A stretch of 64,000 nucleotides of DNA from Aradus depressus (taxonomy: Eukaryota > Arthropoda > Insecta > Hemiptera > Aradidae), in the NCBI GenBank assembly GCA_963662175.1, contig OY759219.1, forward strand, positions 27,384,908 through 27,448,907, written 5' to 3'. Positions 48,237 to 59,197 of the stretch are shown one piece after another; position 1 is the first letter of the stretch, and each line of letters opens with the position of its first letter. The notes below the pieces were generated by a model. That model did no database searches. It was not told where the DNA came from and saw only the letters and a list, made by a program, of their open reading frames with translations. Position numbers and translations under genes: made by a program.

Positions 48237-49150
48237 CTTTCAAATCAATACATCAACATATCAATTGCTTAGTGAGATAAGACGGGAAAGGTATCTGATC
48301 TTTTTTTTAATCTGCAGCAAGTCTTTTTCCTTAAACCAACTGTGTACAACTCCTTGAACTGACTAGATTAGACAGGAGATTGACGTGGAGCCCTCACACA
48401 TGCCAAACAAGCAAGATTAAAGTAAGGTTGAAGTAGACAAGGTTTTTCCGTTTTTGTATCGTTTGGTGCAATTTACTTTGGTCTGTTTAGCAGCTTCATA
48501 AATATCGGGTATGATTACATTTCTTGACTTGTCAATATCCTAAGCATCCTCCTCGACTCCTAAGTTGGAAGTCCCAAGTCCTTTCGGATGTTTTACATCA
48601 CAATATAAAAAAGAACTGCAGCAACTGATCTTTGCTTCTTTATAGTGTTTGAAAGTGCATTCAATGTCATCGGCATATATATTATATAATATATAAATAT
48701 ACATATATATTATATAAGCCACCGTCTTATATTACCTGAACTTCGCATTTTGCTTACATAAGCCACAGTAAAACGTTCAAATATAATTTGTTGAAGAGTT
48801 TTGAGACAACAATTTTTTCTTCCTTGCACGGAGGGTTTGAAGAAGCGGTCGGGGAAGTCACTTAGGATAATTCTCAAGAAACTGGCTCTAGCCGGGCTCT
48901 GAAGTAATCAATCCTGGATTAATAGGGTATTAACTGGCAAGATTAAGGAGGACTCTCAGACTTATTCCACCTCTTGATTTTCTCCTGATTTCTCTTATAC
49001 CTTTTTTTAGAATTCCTTAGGGGGAAACTCGCAAAATAATTATATAAGGAAAATGTATATGGTTTACTTAGGAAATTCTTGGGTAAAGTTTGATTTTATA
49101 GCTCGGAATTATATTTCAAGCTTACTGATACTGATTTTTTGCGAGCTCGT
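48237..49150. other. Unassigned AT-rich sequence
   Basis: 48680-48715 is a TATATAATATATAA-type run. No gene or known repeat is evident. Confidence 0.4.
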
Positions 49151-49154
49151 GTAA

Positions 49155-49610
49155 ACGAAGGGTGATCAAAAAGTTCCAGGACTGAATTTTTAAAAATTTA
49201 TTAAAAACATTTACAAGTTATTGGACATTGTCTCTTCAAAGTACTCCTCTTGGGAGGCTATACATTTTTACCATCGCCTGGAAGGACCCTGAAAACTCAT
49301 GTTCTGGAATGCTGTTCAGCTCCTCCAGCGATTACTACTTTAATTTCGTCAGTTGACTGAAATCTCTGCCCTTGAGTTTCGGAAACAGGAAAACGTTGTG
49401 CAATAATCGCGAATAAGCAACGCAGAATGAACAGGAGCGTTGTCATGGTGCAGCACCCCACTTCGCCACAGCTCAGGTCTGTACCTCTTCACAGCCTCGC
49501 GCAAATGTCTCAGGGTTTCAAGATAACAAAAACGATTAATTGTCTCACCTCGTGGAAGAAATTTGTAGTCGACAACATCCATCCAGTCGAAGAAAACATG
49601 CTCACTGTTT
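49155..49610 (-). pseudogene. Mariner transposase relic with one inverted terminus
   Basis: On the minus strand: HVFFDWMDVVDYKFLPRGET, LETLRHLREAVKRYRPELWR, VLHHDNAPVHSALLIRDY, then after a deletion FLFPKLKGRDF and (with stops) EELNSIPEHEFSGSFQAM. HHDNAPxH is the mariner catalytic motif containing the second Asp; the third Asp (in PDLAPCD) is lost in the deletion. The 3' end TTCAGTCCTGGAACTTTTTG, ATCACCCTTCG (49157-49190) is a mariner inverted terminus. The N-terminal half and the other end are missing. Confidence 0.75.
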
Positions 49611-51036
49611 GTGCAACATCACCCGTCTATGTTTGTCGAGGGAGCTCGGGATCTGGTTAGTGCTCAAGCGAGGTTATGGCGCCCCGGCCGAGACCACCGG
49701 TTGACCAACGTGTGGCGATCGATGGCCCATCATACAAAGGCGTATTGCGTCTTCAGTGGTACAAGGCAACAGCACTATCCAAGACCAAGTCTATGGGTGG
49801 AGCTCCGGCCAAGACTTGTAGCGCAGCTGTAGAGACAGTTCGATAAGATCTTTAAACCCTTGCAATAGAATCATGCCCCGCCGTTTCGTGGGGCGATGCC
49901 ACCAACCAGCAGCACCTTGCTACAGTCACGAATACTTCGGTGTAGATTGACTTGCACGCAGAGTAGCCGAGGACCCACGTCGCGCGGGCTAGGCGGCTCA
50001 GGGCGTTGAAACTGACTGATGTCCTTTCTTTAATGGCTACAACGTCCGGCGTAACTTTCAGCCCCGGTATGTTATCAGAGCCGGGCTTTCAATGTGCCGA
50101 CTATGGATCGTTAAAGCCAGAGAGTGTCGTGGATCGGGCCTCCCTATCATCAGTAAAGCCGAGGTTTTACTAGGTGAAAGGACGAGCTTGTCAGAGCAGC
50201 ACCAGTTGCTTATATCATCTTGCGCGCGAAGAGATAGACGTGACTATCAGCTTGGACGATCCAGAAGACCAACAAAAGAAGAGACAAAGCTACTGAAGCC
50301 AGCTGTAAACAAGAACAAAAAAAAACTATCAGGGAAACCTCAATTGGATAAGAGGATTAGGAAACCATGAGTCATCTTTATTGGGAGACAAGAAGTGGAC
50401 AGGAGGTGTTGCAGAGGGTCAATAGAAGGAAGAGATAAGGAAAACCAACAGAGATATCAGGGGGAAGAAGGAACCTGATGACCGAACGGGAAACAAAGGA
50501 CAGACGCCTTTGTGAGAAGACAATGGTTGCCTTAGACAAAGGATCAAGTCTGTGGCCACGTGGACTTGATCAAGTCCAAAGTACTCAAGACAGGAGGCGG
50601 CAAATGTCACAGAAAACTGTACAAGAAGATGAAACCACAGAGAACAAATTAATTAGGGGAAGAGGGTGTCAAAACATCAGATAAGGGAAAAAGATCATTT
50701 TGAGGTTTCAAATCAAACTAAATTGATAGACTCAATCAAATAGTGATAGGCAAAATTCATATTAACGAAGTCACTAAATGCAATCATATCAATCAAAAGT
50801 TTGCTGTTAAACAATACTAGTTAAGGGCTTGCATCTAGATGGCTCATAGTTCTCTTCCATCACAAAATATCGTCGATAGAGAAAAACTACGGAAGAAAAA
50901 CTACTAAGCGACCACATATTGGCCTACATCTTTCCATGGACTATATAGGAAATTGTGAACCTTCAGTATCTGAAAAATGAAGTATACTTCATGACTACTC
51001 GAGCTGGAGATACGTGATCCAGAATGCGTTAATATA
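49611..51036. other. GC-richer unclassified block, probably part of a transposable element
   Basis: 49620-50340 is distinctly GC-richer than its surroundings, includes ATGCCCCGCCGTTTCGTGGG and an open frame at 50092-50370 that ends in a lysine-rich stretch. 50340-50690 is purine-rich with short frames on the plus strand. No motif of a known family is visible. It could be the 5' region of a LINE or LTR element. Confidence 0.35.
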
Positions 51037-51257
51037 TTTGAGGGCGGGTTCGAAACCCGGCCGAGGCCCTTAGGTTTTTTATCCGGAAGGGGAGAAAACT
51101 TTGAGCACGCCGTCCTTCGGATTGGACGTTAGCCGAGTGGTACTCGTTAAACACCCCTACTCCCCGGTGAATAAACTTGGGTAGGCAAAGTTAAGAATTT
51201 CCTTGGTAGAGTCAGGCTCATGTCCACCAGAGAGACGAAAGAGCGCTCTGGTAGTAT
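51037..51257 (+). mobile_element. SINE-1, truncated at both ends
   Basis: Begins just before the B box (CGGGTTCGAAACCCGGCCGA), continues through CACGCCGTCCTTCGGATTGG and CATGTCCACCAGAGAGACGA, and stops after GCGCTCTGGTAGTA. The sequence that follows is T-rich. Confidence 0.75.
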
Positions 51258-51575
51258 TATACAAACTACTATTACATTTATTTTGTACATATTGTATATA
51301 TTTATTTTTGTATATATTTTATTATTTTCTACATATTCATGTTCATTTCTCTCTTGCTTCTCATTATTTGTTTCAACTATTATGTATTACCTGTATACAT
51401 ATGTATTCTTATATTCAGCACTTTTGTGTATATTACCATTTATTATTTTGTATATCTTTTATTTATTATTTTTTTAAAAATTTATTATTTTTTATTTTAT
51501 TTATTTTTTATAGTCACTGTCATCAAATTTACTTATATTTATATTTTAACTGACTGTAAATATACCAAAAAACAG

Positions 51576-51607
<32 letters not shown>
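51258..51607 (+). other. T-rich sequence ending in poly-A
   Basis: Poor in G, with TTATTTTGTACATATTGTAT repeats, then GACTGTAAATATACC and about 28 A (51577-51607). This may be a LINE 3' UTR with its poly-A. The plus frames here translate U-rich sequence into Phe/Tyr/Ile strings and are not genes. Confidence 0.35.
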
Positions 51608-51609
<2 letters not shown>

Positions 51610-52559
51610 TTGATAACATAAAATTGCATTCTTAAATTTCATAAAACTATCTCACCAAACAATATGGATAAAAAAAAAGTTCCTAGAATTTTTTGACCCT
51701 AACCACCTTCGGAACATCGAAATTAAAGTCATAAAGTTAATTAAGAAAAAAATAAATAAAGTTAATTAACAGAAATAAATAAAATTAATTATGAAAAAAT
51801 TATGAAGTTAATTAAGAAAAAAATAATAAATAAAAAAAACTGATTGTAGAGTTATTGTAGCCTGAATCTCAAATCAATCATAAAAAGTAAATGTTAAGCC
51901 TCAAAAGGTAGTGATTTTTGAGGCAACTTTTATATATTTTTTTCCTTTCTTTCTACCTTTTCACTAATTGCCCACAGGCAATTATATAGAAGAAGGCAAG
52001 AGGGAGGGGTTGGTCGTCAGGCAATAAAAACACAGGGAATCCCTGGATCATAAATAACAGAAAAAGGACAACGAGCTGAGAAGCAGGGGTGGCGGAGGTT
52101 TGAAGAAGGAAACAGAACATTTGTTGTAACGTTGGGGGAGTTGAGACTATTAGCGAAGGCACGAAAGGAAGGACCTCAGGTGAATCATAGAACAGTGAGT
52201 TTAATTGTGAATAATTTAGCGGAGCACGAACCCTGAGTCATATCCAGACCTTGTGGTGCCTCAATCCGACACAGGATGTACTCAAACATCAAAATCAATT
52301 TTAACTGCACTATTGTAAAAAGGGATTTTACGATGTTACGGCTTTTAAACGACAGACGCACTTAGAATACTAACTCAAGGCTAAAGAAAGGATAAGGACT
52401 TCCTGAATGTAAAATGGGGTTGCGCGAGACATAGAACAGACGTTGTGGAAGACGCCGGGAGTTTTGGACACTCACTTGTGTCTCAATGGACTTAAATTAT
52501 GGGATTGTGCTATTGTATCCATCCTTCAAATCCAAAGTCTTAACAACACATATAATGAC
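51608..52559. other. Unassigned sequence
   Basis: 51715-51800 has repeated AAGTTAATTAAGAAAAAAAT-like words. 52000-52440 is balanced in composition without a recognised frame. Confidence 0.4.
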
Positions 52560-52860
52560 TTAAAAATTTTGTTATTGATCTCATCGCCCTGCTTCTCCAA
52601 ATTCCACACCCGCTCGTCTCTTGTCAGCCCATTCCCATCCAGATAATCCACCCTCGAAGAAAGAGGTGGCGCTGGCCGAGAGACCAGGTTCTCCTCCGCA
52701 TGTACTTTTATCGCCTTCAGGTCTACTTTCTTTTTTGGCCTGCCTCCACTGCTGGACAGTGACTGGCGGGGCGAGATGGCAGAGGGATTATTCGAGCCCC
52801 CACGGCCTCCCCTGCCCCTATTAAGTTGGAGGGATGGGGATGACAGAGAACCGGGGGTTT
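52560..52860 (+). pseudogene. Jockey-family C-terminal relic and 3' UTR
   Basis: FHTRSSLVSAHSHPDNPP in one frame continues RRKRWRWPRD in the next, the same P-RR-R-RWPRD ending as at 21150 and 35494. The 3' UTR (TCGCCTTCAGGTCTACTTTC, GCCTGCCTCCACTGCTGGAC) matches 21345-21405. No poly-A is seen. Confidence 0.55.
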
Positions 52861-52913
52861 TCGAGGGGTCTCGAGTTGAAGGACTTATTATGTTTATTTT
52901 ATTTTATTTTTAG

Positions 52914-53127
52914 ATAGTTATTATGACTCAAGCCCGGGCTTTAACTACGAGGTCATATCGCCTACTGCCAGTGCGCTCTTTCGTCACTCTGGAATTTTGC
53001 CTACCCTAAATTTTTATTCACCTAGGGCAGGGGTCTATAACGAGTACCTGACTTCTCCTACCTCCCAAATTAACTTAACTAAGAGTCTCGGCCGGTTTTA
53101 GAACCCACGAGTTTCAGCTCAGAACTA
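52914..53127 (-). mobile_element. SINE-1 with internal deletions
   Basis: Minus-strand copy with TAA-type tail. Body deletions remove the CATGAGCCCGACTCTACTGT segment and most of the region after CCTGAC. The head remnant is GTGGGTTCTAAAACCGGCCG. Confidence 0.75.
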
Positions 53128-53837
53128 TTTCATTTTTATTTATATTTCATTTTTATTATTATTTAAATTAAATATTTTCACTTGACATTATTACAATACA
53201 AAGTTTTATAGTCATTTTATGCGTCTCATTAATTAAATTAGTTTTGTGGCCCGCGAAAGATTGTCGACTCCTGAAAACAGACTCTTTTGGAAAAAAGATT
53301 TAATAAGGTTTTCAAGTTCTGCTTCTGCTGTCCTCTATTAATGAGCTTAAAGCAGAAATGGTTTAAGCAATGAAATTATTGGTTAAACTTTCAGTTATGT
53401 GCTTCTTGAGATTGCAATAGTCATAATTTGAAAGTATCTTCTTGAATAATGCCTTTTCACCGTATGATTCAGTGTTTAACTGCAGACCCATTACGAAGAT
53501 CCCGCAATGCAACACATCTTCTAAGTTGCAACGATAAATCTGTTGCACATATATACTGGTTTGTTAAGTCCCCTCTACTTGCAACTTAAAACCATGCATC
53601 TTACACGGATTGTTGAGATGTTCAGTCTTATTTCCACAGACTGCAATTGCCTTCTACTCTGGGAGTAAATTGTGGATTAAATTAACAAAAACCAGCTTGC
53701 TGGGTTACCATAAATAATCTCGTAACTTATTTAGGAGGCAAAGATCTCAGTTGGTTTCCACCGGCTAGCTCTGTCATAAGTAGATTAAGGCAAGGTTCTC
53801 CTCAGAAAACAAAATAAACTTATGTCGGCGTCAAGTA
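53128..53837. other. Unassigned sequence
   Basis: No gene or repeat recognised. Confidence 0.4.
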
Positions 53838-54068
53838 TAGGTTAGGTTAGGTTTTATGACTCATGCCAAGGCTTTAACTACGAGGTGATATCGCCTACTA
53901 CTAGAGCGCTCTTTCGTCACTCTGGAGGGCATGAGCCCGGCTCTACTGTGGGAGTCCTAAATTTTTATTCACCTAGGGCCTGGGTCTTTAACGAGTACCT
54001 GACATTATACAGGCTCGAAACCATCGCTTAACATCCTATCCGAAGGACGGCGTGCTTAAGTTTATTTT
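53838..54068 (-). mobile_element. SINE-1 (CCTAA tail), 5'-truncated
   Basis: On the minus strand the element begins at AAAATAAACTTAAGCACGCC and ends AAAACCTAACCTAACC. The tRNA head is missing, consistent with incomplete reverse transcription. Target duplication not evident. Confidence 0.8.
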
Positions 54069-54212
54069 AGTCAAATATATCTAGGGCTAGAAATTAAGTA
54101 ATTAACCAGGTAAAAACAATAATGACCCCCACTACTTTTCATGTTGAATATACACTCTCGTACAGGCAACAATTTTGTTGTATACAGGATACAATATAGC
54201 CTAAATATATAA
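54069..54212. other. Spacer before the tandem array
   Basis: AT-rich, no feature. Confidence 0.4.
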
Positions 54213-54652
54213 AAGACTACCTGATTATTAACAGTTAAATTAAGTTTAAATACATTTTAACGCTCTTTCGGTAACCTGGTTGTTAACAATGGTTTTAAAT
54301 ACATTTAAATGCTCTTTAGGTCACCTGGTTATTAACAATAGTTATCAAAGACATTTCATCACTCTTTAAGGCTTTTTAGTACGTTTAAGTCACCCGTTGT
54401 TAACAATGGTTATTAAGCAAATTTGAACGCTCTTTTAGACCATCTGGTTATTAACAAGAGTTATTAAGCACATTTGAAAGCTCTTTACGACCACCTGGTT
54501 AGTAACAATGGTTATTAAATACAACTAATCTCTCTTTAAAACTTTTAAGTCCCTTTAGGTCACCTGGTTGTTAACAATGGTTATTAAAATACATTTAAAG
54601 GTCATTCAAAGCATTTAAACCCTTTAGTCTCATCTGGTTATTTGAATATTTG
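54213..54652. repeat. Minisatellite, about seven units of 50-70 bp
   Basis: The unit core is ACCTGGTTGTTAACAATGGT followed by TATTAAATACATTTAAACGC and TCTTTAGGTC. Cores occur at about 54218, 54278, 54328, 54392, 54446, 54497, 54558, with a last partial at 54638. Spacing alternates between about 50 and 65-70 bp because some units carry an extra AAGCxTTTAxxCCCTTTA segment. The array is not repeated elsewhere in the window. Confidence 0.85.
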
Positions 54653-55071
54653 GGGCCCGTTAAGTAGGTACACCCCAGGGAAAGTTGTTTTATTTTTTTG
54701 ATTCAGTAGGTCGGAAAACATGGAATTCCAATGAAAACTAAATATCGAATTTTTGAACGATTTGTTATCAAATTTATTATAGCTGAGAAGTAATAATGAA
54801 ACAAGAAGTCGCATAAAATAGACGTCAAATAATATTACAAAACTTATAATAACATCTTGTATATATATTGTGAACACGATTTTAATCTTTGATTAAAAAA
54901 AATAAACATACGGGTATAGGGACTAAACAAGCAGGGAGAGATATCTTTAGGGATTGCCTTGAGGTATTATCTCTCGCTCCCTATTACCTCAGATCAGATT
55001 CAAATAGAGCTATCTCAATAGCTGGCCACAAACGAGTGGATCTCTTTTAAGGCAACATCAAAGTGAAGCGT
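54653..55071. other. Rep-A-like fragment and unassigned sequence
   Basis: 54695-54790 has Rep-A words (GATTCAGTAGGTCGGAAAAC, GTTATCAAATTTATTATAGC). 54920-54990 contains an inverted pair around ATCTTTAGGGATTGCCTTGA (GCAGGGAGAGATATC / ATTATCTCTCGCTCCC). No gene. Confidence 0.4.
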
Positions 55072-55132
55072 CATATGTGAATTAGCAGCAATGTACTTCT
55101 CCAGACCGAATCAATCAGTTGTTTTTGCTTTA

Positions 55133-55566
55133 TCCTCGATAGTACTATCGATTATTCAAAAACTTGACAATCTAATATTATAGATAGTTTTTTATTACTT
55201 AGTATCGATTGTACTATCGATAAAATTGTTATTTAAACGCTCTTAGCGGTCTTGCACTTTCCAATTTCTCACCTATATTTTATGATAAATTTACTGAGTT
55301 TTGATGAACAGTGATAGAACTCAAGTAAAGTTTAATATTATTAGAACTTTGGCATTGTCGTGACTGATCTAAACGTTTGAGTGGATCGTTTCCGTCGTCT
55401 TCAGTAGTACAAATTACATGATGTTTTCGTTTGAGGTGATCCTTGAGATTCGACGTGGAGACAATTAGTAAACAAAGTAGGTTGAAGAAACTGTGCACAT
55501 AATTCATGTTCAGAATTTCGATAAGCACTATCGATTCCTTGATGGTGATCTAAGAACTATCGATAC
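55133..55566 (-). mobile_element. Second hAT-like element (sister of 25385-26125)
   Basis: Both edges carry CTATCGAT words (CGATAGTACTATCGATTATT at 55137; GTATCGATTGTACTATCGAT at 55202; CACTATCGATTCC and AACTATCGATACTT at 55527-55566). A BED-finger fragment is encoded on the minus strand. It also lies inside Rep-A. Confidence 0.55.
55280..55470 (-). pseudogene. BED zinc-finger C-terminal half of a hAT transposase
   Basis: Reads STSNLKDHLKRKHHVICTTE, then DGNDPLKRLDQSRQCQSSNN and ends at a TAA. SNLK-HL-x3-HH supplies the His pair missing from the exon at 25566. The upstream residues of this frame (NYVHSFFNLLCLLIV) are not BED and probably are intron. The catalytic domain is absent. Confidence 0.55.
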
Positions 55567-55641
55567 TTAATATTAGATTTATGGTGGTTTCTGAATCCTC
55601 ATAATGAATTTTGTGTCGATACATTCATTACATTGCTTTTT

Positions 55642-55984
55642 TAGTTAGTTATAATGACTCATACCCGGGCTTTAACGACGAGGTCATATCGCCTACTACC
55701 ACAGCGCTCTTTCCTCCCTCTGGTGGACATGAGCCTGAGTCAACTATGGGAGTCCTAAATTTTGCCTACTCTAAATTTGTATTCCCCTAGGGCAGGGTCT
55801 TTAATGAGTAACTGACATCGTATAAGCTCAGGACCATCGCTTAACGTCCAACCCAAAAAACGACTTGCTTAGGTTTATTTTACCTCCAGGATAAAAAAAA
55901 ACTAAGGGGCTCGGCCGGGTTTCGAATCCGCGAACTTGAGCTCAGTAAGCAAGCAAGCATACCACTGAGCTACCGGCGCTCTCT
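55642..55984 (-). mobile_element. SINE-1 (CTAA tail) within Rep-A
   Basis: Minus-strand, nearly full length, with A box TAGCTCAGTGG and B box GATTCGAAACC. Tail ATAACTAACTAAAA. Possible imperfect duplication TACATTGCT/TACATCGCT at about 55630 and 55985. Confidence 0.85.
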
Positions 55985-56330
55985 ACATCGCTAGTTATTA
56001 GGGAATTTTAGTCGAGCCCCCGTTTCTGAAAACACATATAAAATTTCATGTCGATACATTCATTTTATCGGGAACTATCGTATCCTCAGACATATTTTAT
56101 TCATTTTTGGAATCAGGAGGTCGGAAAACATGAAATTTCGTTGAAACTTTCGCATTACATTTCTCCCATATAATAAGAAATTAAAAAAAAATAAAATTTT
56201 ATTATTACCTATATATAGTAACTATAAATTTTTAGTCCAAACGGTCGATGGCTTTGGAGGGAGAGCGAAAACATAATTGATTAATTCGTGCTGGGGAAGT
56301 ATATAACCAGTGATTCACCGACGACTTTTT

Positions 56331-58085
56331 TTTAGTTATGTTTTTATATATATTTTTTATATATTGTCTATAACAAAAAAAAATCCGTTATCTTATCACA
56401 GGGTTACCCCATTATATAAACAGAATTTTATTTTTATTTTTGAAATGTTCGACACAGAGGGAAATCTATATGCTGGGATTATACTGAATTCAGTTTTATT
56501 TTGACTGTCAGTCAGATCTAATCACAGGAAGGCACATCTACCTTTTTGTTTGAACAAATTGTTTATTTATTTTATTTATTTGCTTACAGTTCACTGGACT
56601 GGGGACACAAGTCCACACAATCCAAATCAAACATTTAGAGATATTTTCAATATTTGTCTCGAGTCAGACGGTTATAATTTTTGAAATTGAGCCAAATTTG
56701 TCGATTAGTTTATAAGTCATTTATGCTGATTTGAAAACCCTTCCAAACGCCATGGAAATTATTTACTTTTTGAAAATTAGTGTAATCTAGGATTAGTTAA
56801 TATTCTTCAGATTAAAAATTTTAAAAAACTGATTGTAGTTGACACTTTCATGGCAGAAACTATGACAGAGTTAGAATGGCGGCGTATTGTGAACAGAATT
56901 CTATGGTCACAGGGAATAAGTTAATAAGTCGTAAAATTCATTCACTCCTATAGATTTAGAAGATATATGATTACTAATGATACAAACATAATTTATTTAT
57001 TCCAAAAACTGGTTTTACATGATTAATGCAAAAGCAAAAAAGCGCTGCACTGAAAAGTTACGAGTTTAGACTTAACCCCTCTTCACTTGGAATAGTCTGC
57101 CGTAGTGAATAAATGGTTAAATGCAGTTATCTCGCGAATGATTCTTCAAAGTAGTAGATTAAGTTGATTTAACCGAGAACATACACAATTTTACGAGATA
57201 CCAAGAAACCCACATCTTTATGATTCCGAAAGTATTAGAGTCCTGAGCTCCGAACTTCTTCACAGTGCGCAGATGGCTTGGGAGATGATCACAGTACACT
57301 GAACTCATTTTGCCCATTTTACGACTTAACAACTTATTCCCTGTGACCATAGAATTATTGTGTCAATACTTCCGTTTCTTCGACAGTTAATAGATTTTTT
57401 GAATGGAGCCTCTTTCTGATTCCACCCTTCCCTTTGAGCGATTTGGCTGAAACTTAATAGTTTTAATGTTTAGTTTCAGAAAATAAATAAAGTTGACAAA
57501 ACGACTATTCGTCTTCTGAACATCTCTATGAATATATATTTGGATATAAATTGCAGGGACCCGCATACGATAGAAGTTGTGCTCATACAGTTCAAAATAA
57601 TCTCATTTGAATTCAATCCCACGGTGTGCTTTTACCCCGATAACAGATACACACAGCCAGACAATAAAATGCGAATTGAAAACCGTTTAGGCGTTAGAAT
57701 ATTCAAAAATTCTAAAGCTTTGTAATTTGGTTAAGATAAGATAAATCAAAGAGTTGAGTCTATTCAAAATGTTTATCAGATGGCCTCAAAGGTCAAATGC
57801 GGGCCTTGCGGGTCTGTAGCCTCCATTCATGGGTTTCCAAAGCCACACTTAAAAAGGGGTAATTCTGTTTTTTTTTTTTTTCGTTTCTCCATTTTGTGTT
57901 AGCGTTTTACAAAGGTCTCGTGGCCACAGTCACCAGTAGACTCACTTTATGAAAATATACGGGTTCATAATAATGCTCAAACATATATAAAACTAAATAA
58001 GCATAGTCATATCAGCAAGTAATTTGTTGAGAATAGGAATATAATATATTTCTTGGTGGTAAGCGCATATAGTGGACTTACTTTT
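56331..58085. other. Mostly unassigned AT-rich sequence
   Basis: 57355-57470 is a Rep-A piece (TTCGACAGTTAATAGATTTT, CCTTTGAGCGATTTGGCTGA). 56895-56940 (TTCTATGGTCACAGGGAATA, AGTTAATAAGTCGTAAAA) is repeated in inverse orientation at 57310-57355, an inverted pair of about 45 bp. The rest has no recognised feature. Confidence 0.45.
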
Positions 58086-58143
58086 TAAATAAGTAATAAA
58101 GATGTATTAGTCCAAAATATTTTATTTTTTACTACATCTGAAC

Positions 58144-58696
58144 TTTTTTTTTTTTTTATTATATTTGCAATCTATATACAATATATAATCAGCAAATATG
58201 TGGTCAAAAATAAAAATATAACAACGTCACTTGATGGGAGAAGCCAGCCAGCGCTGACACTCACTCGAAAGATAATTGTCATTATTCACTATCATCCGAG
58301 AAAAGATCGCGGCGGGGAGGATTGTCAGAATGGGAATGAGAGGAAAGGTCTTGTGCGAGAGGATTTGAATGGGAAGAAAGTATTCTGTGGAATGATTGGA
58401 ATCGGGATTTGATTAATTCATTGACAGTGGGAATAATGAGATCTCTGTGTAGGACTTTATTGGTGACATAGAAAGGTGCGTTGACAATTCGTCGGAGGAG
58501 TTTGGACTGGAATGCTTGGATTGTTTAGCTGTACCCCAAAGTTCGAGTCCGTAAGTCCAAATTGGACGTATAATGGTCTTGTAAATCGTAAGTTTGTTGT
58601 TAGTCGTCAGTTTCAATTTTGGTCCAAGTAGTCGACGTAACAGTCCGCATCTTCGGTTCAGTTCTTGTTGTTTAAGTCGTGTATGTGGGTTCCACG
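58144..58696 (-). pseudogene. 5'-truncated Jockey-family insertion with poly-A and target duplication
   Basis: Flanked by a perfect 11-bp duplication TACATCTGAAC at 58133-58143 and 58697-58707, with the poly-A tail (T run 58144-58158) at the 3' end. The protein remnant starts NPHTRLKQQELNRRCGLLRR and goes on TIIRPIWTYGLELWGTAKQ; after one lost base it continues FQSKLLRRIVNAPFYVTNK to SDNPPRRDLFSDDSE and a TAA at 58282-58284. This is the last ~130 residues of ORF2. Only one frameshift, so it is fairly recent. Confidence 0.8.
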
Positions 58697-59197
58697 TACA
58701 TCTGAACATACATAAAACAAATTAGACTAGAATTTACGAGCATTCACAGCTCAAGTCAATAAATAAGTTAAAAACAACACAGTGCAATTACATAATTTTT
58801 TTTTTAACACGCAACAATTACCTTAATTCTTTTTTCTTTTTTTTTTCTATGTTTTAAAGGAGGGTTTGCCTTGCATTATAGCTATATCACCCTGTCAACG
58901 TGAGAAAAGCTCGGGATCAAGGGGTTACTGAGGGACTGGGATTTGCCATCGGCGGAACTATTGCGCCGAACGTCCCCAGCCCATCTTAAAATGCCTGTTT
59001 CTGCTCCCGCCAGGAGCCGACGAATCGGCAGAACATCGGCTTTAACTAATTTCTAACTAACTCCTAATTTTTGCGAGTTAAAAAAAAAAAATGTATGAAA
59101 TTGCACTGTGTTGTTTTTAACATATTTATTATTAATGATTGACATGAGCTTTAAATGCTCGTAAATTCTAGTCTAATTTGGTTTATGTATGTTCAGA

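Larger units (their letters stand above)
55072..56330. repeat. Rep-A interrupted by a hAT-like element and a SINE-1
   Basis: Left terminus GTGAATTAGCAGCAATGTAC and right terminus ATTAATTCGTGCTGGGGAAG ... TGATTCACCGACGACTTTTT are both present, which makes this the clearest Rep-A with two inverted ends. Once the insertions at 55133-55566 and 55642-55984 are set aside, about 480 bp of Rep-A remain. Confidence 0.65.

Noticed and set aside
50092..50684. Basic ORFs as candidate host proteins
   Set aside because: No domain, two overlapping frames, and lysine/arginine content driven by purine-rich sequence; kept only as an unclassified block.
51203..51635. Overlapping plus-strand frames rich in Phe, Tyr and Ile that look like membrane proteins
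   Set aside because: They are translations of T-rich sequence in three overlapping frames and end in a poly-A run.
54213..54652. CRISPR-like array
   Set aside because: Units lack constant repeats separated by unique spacers of equal length, and the context is eukaryotic; it is a minisatellite.
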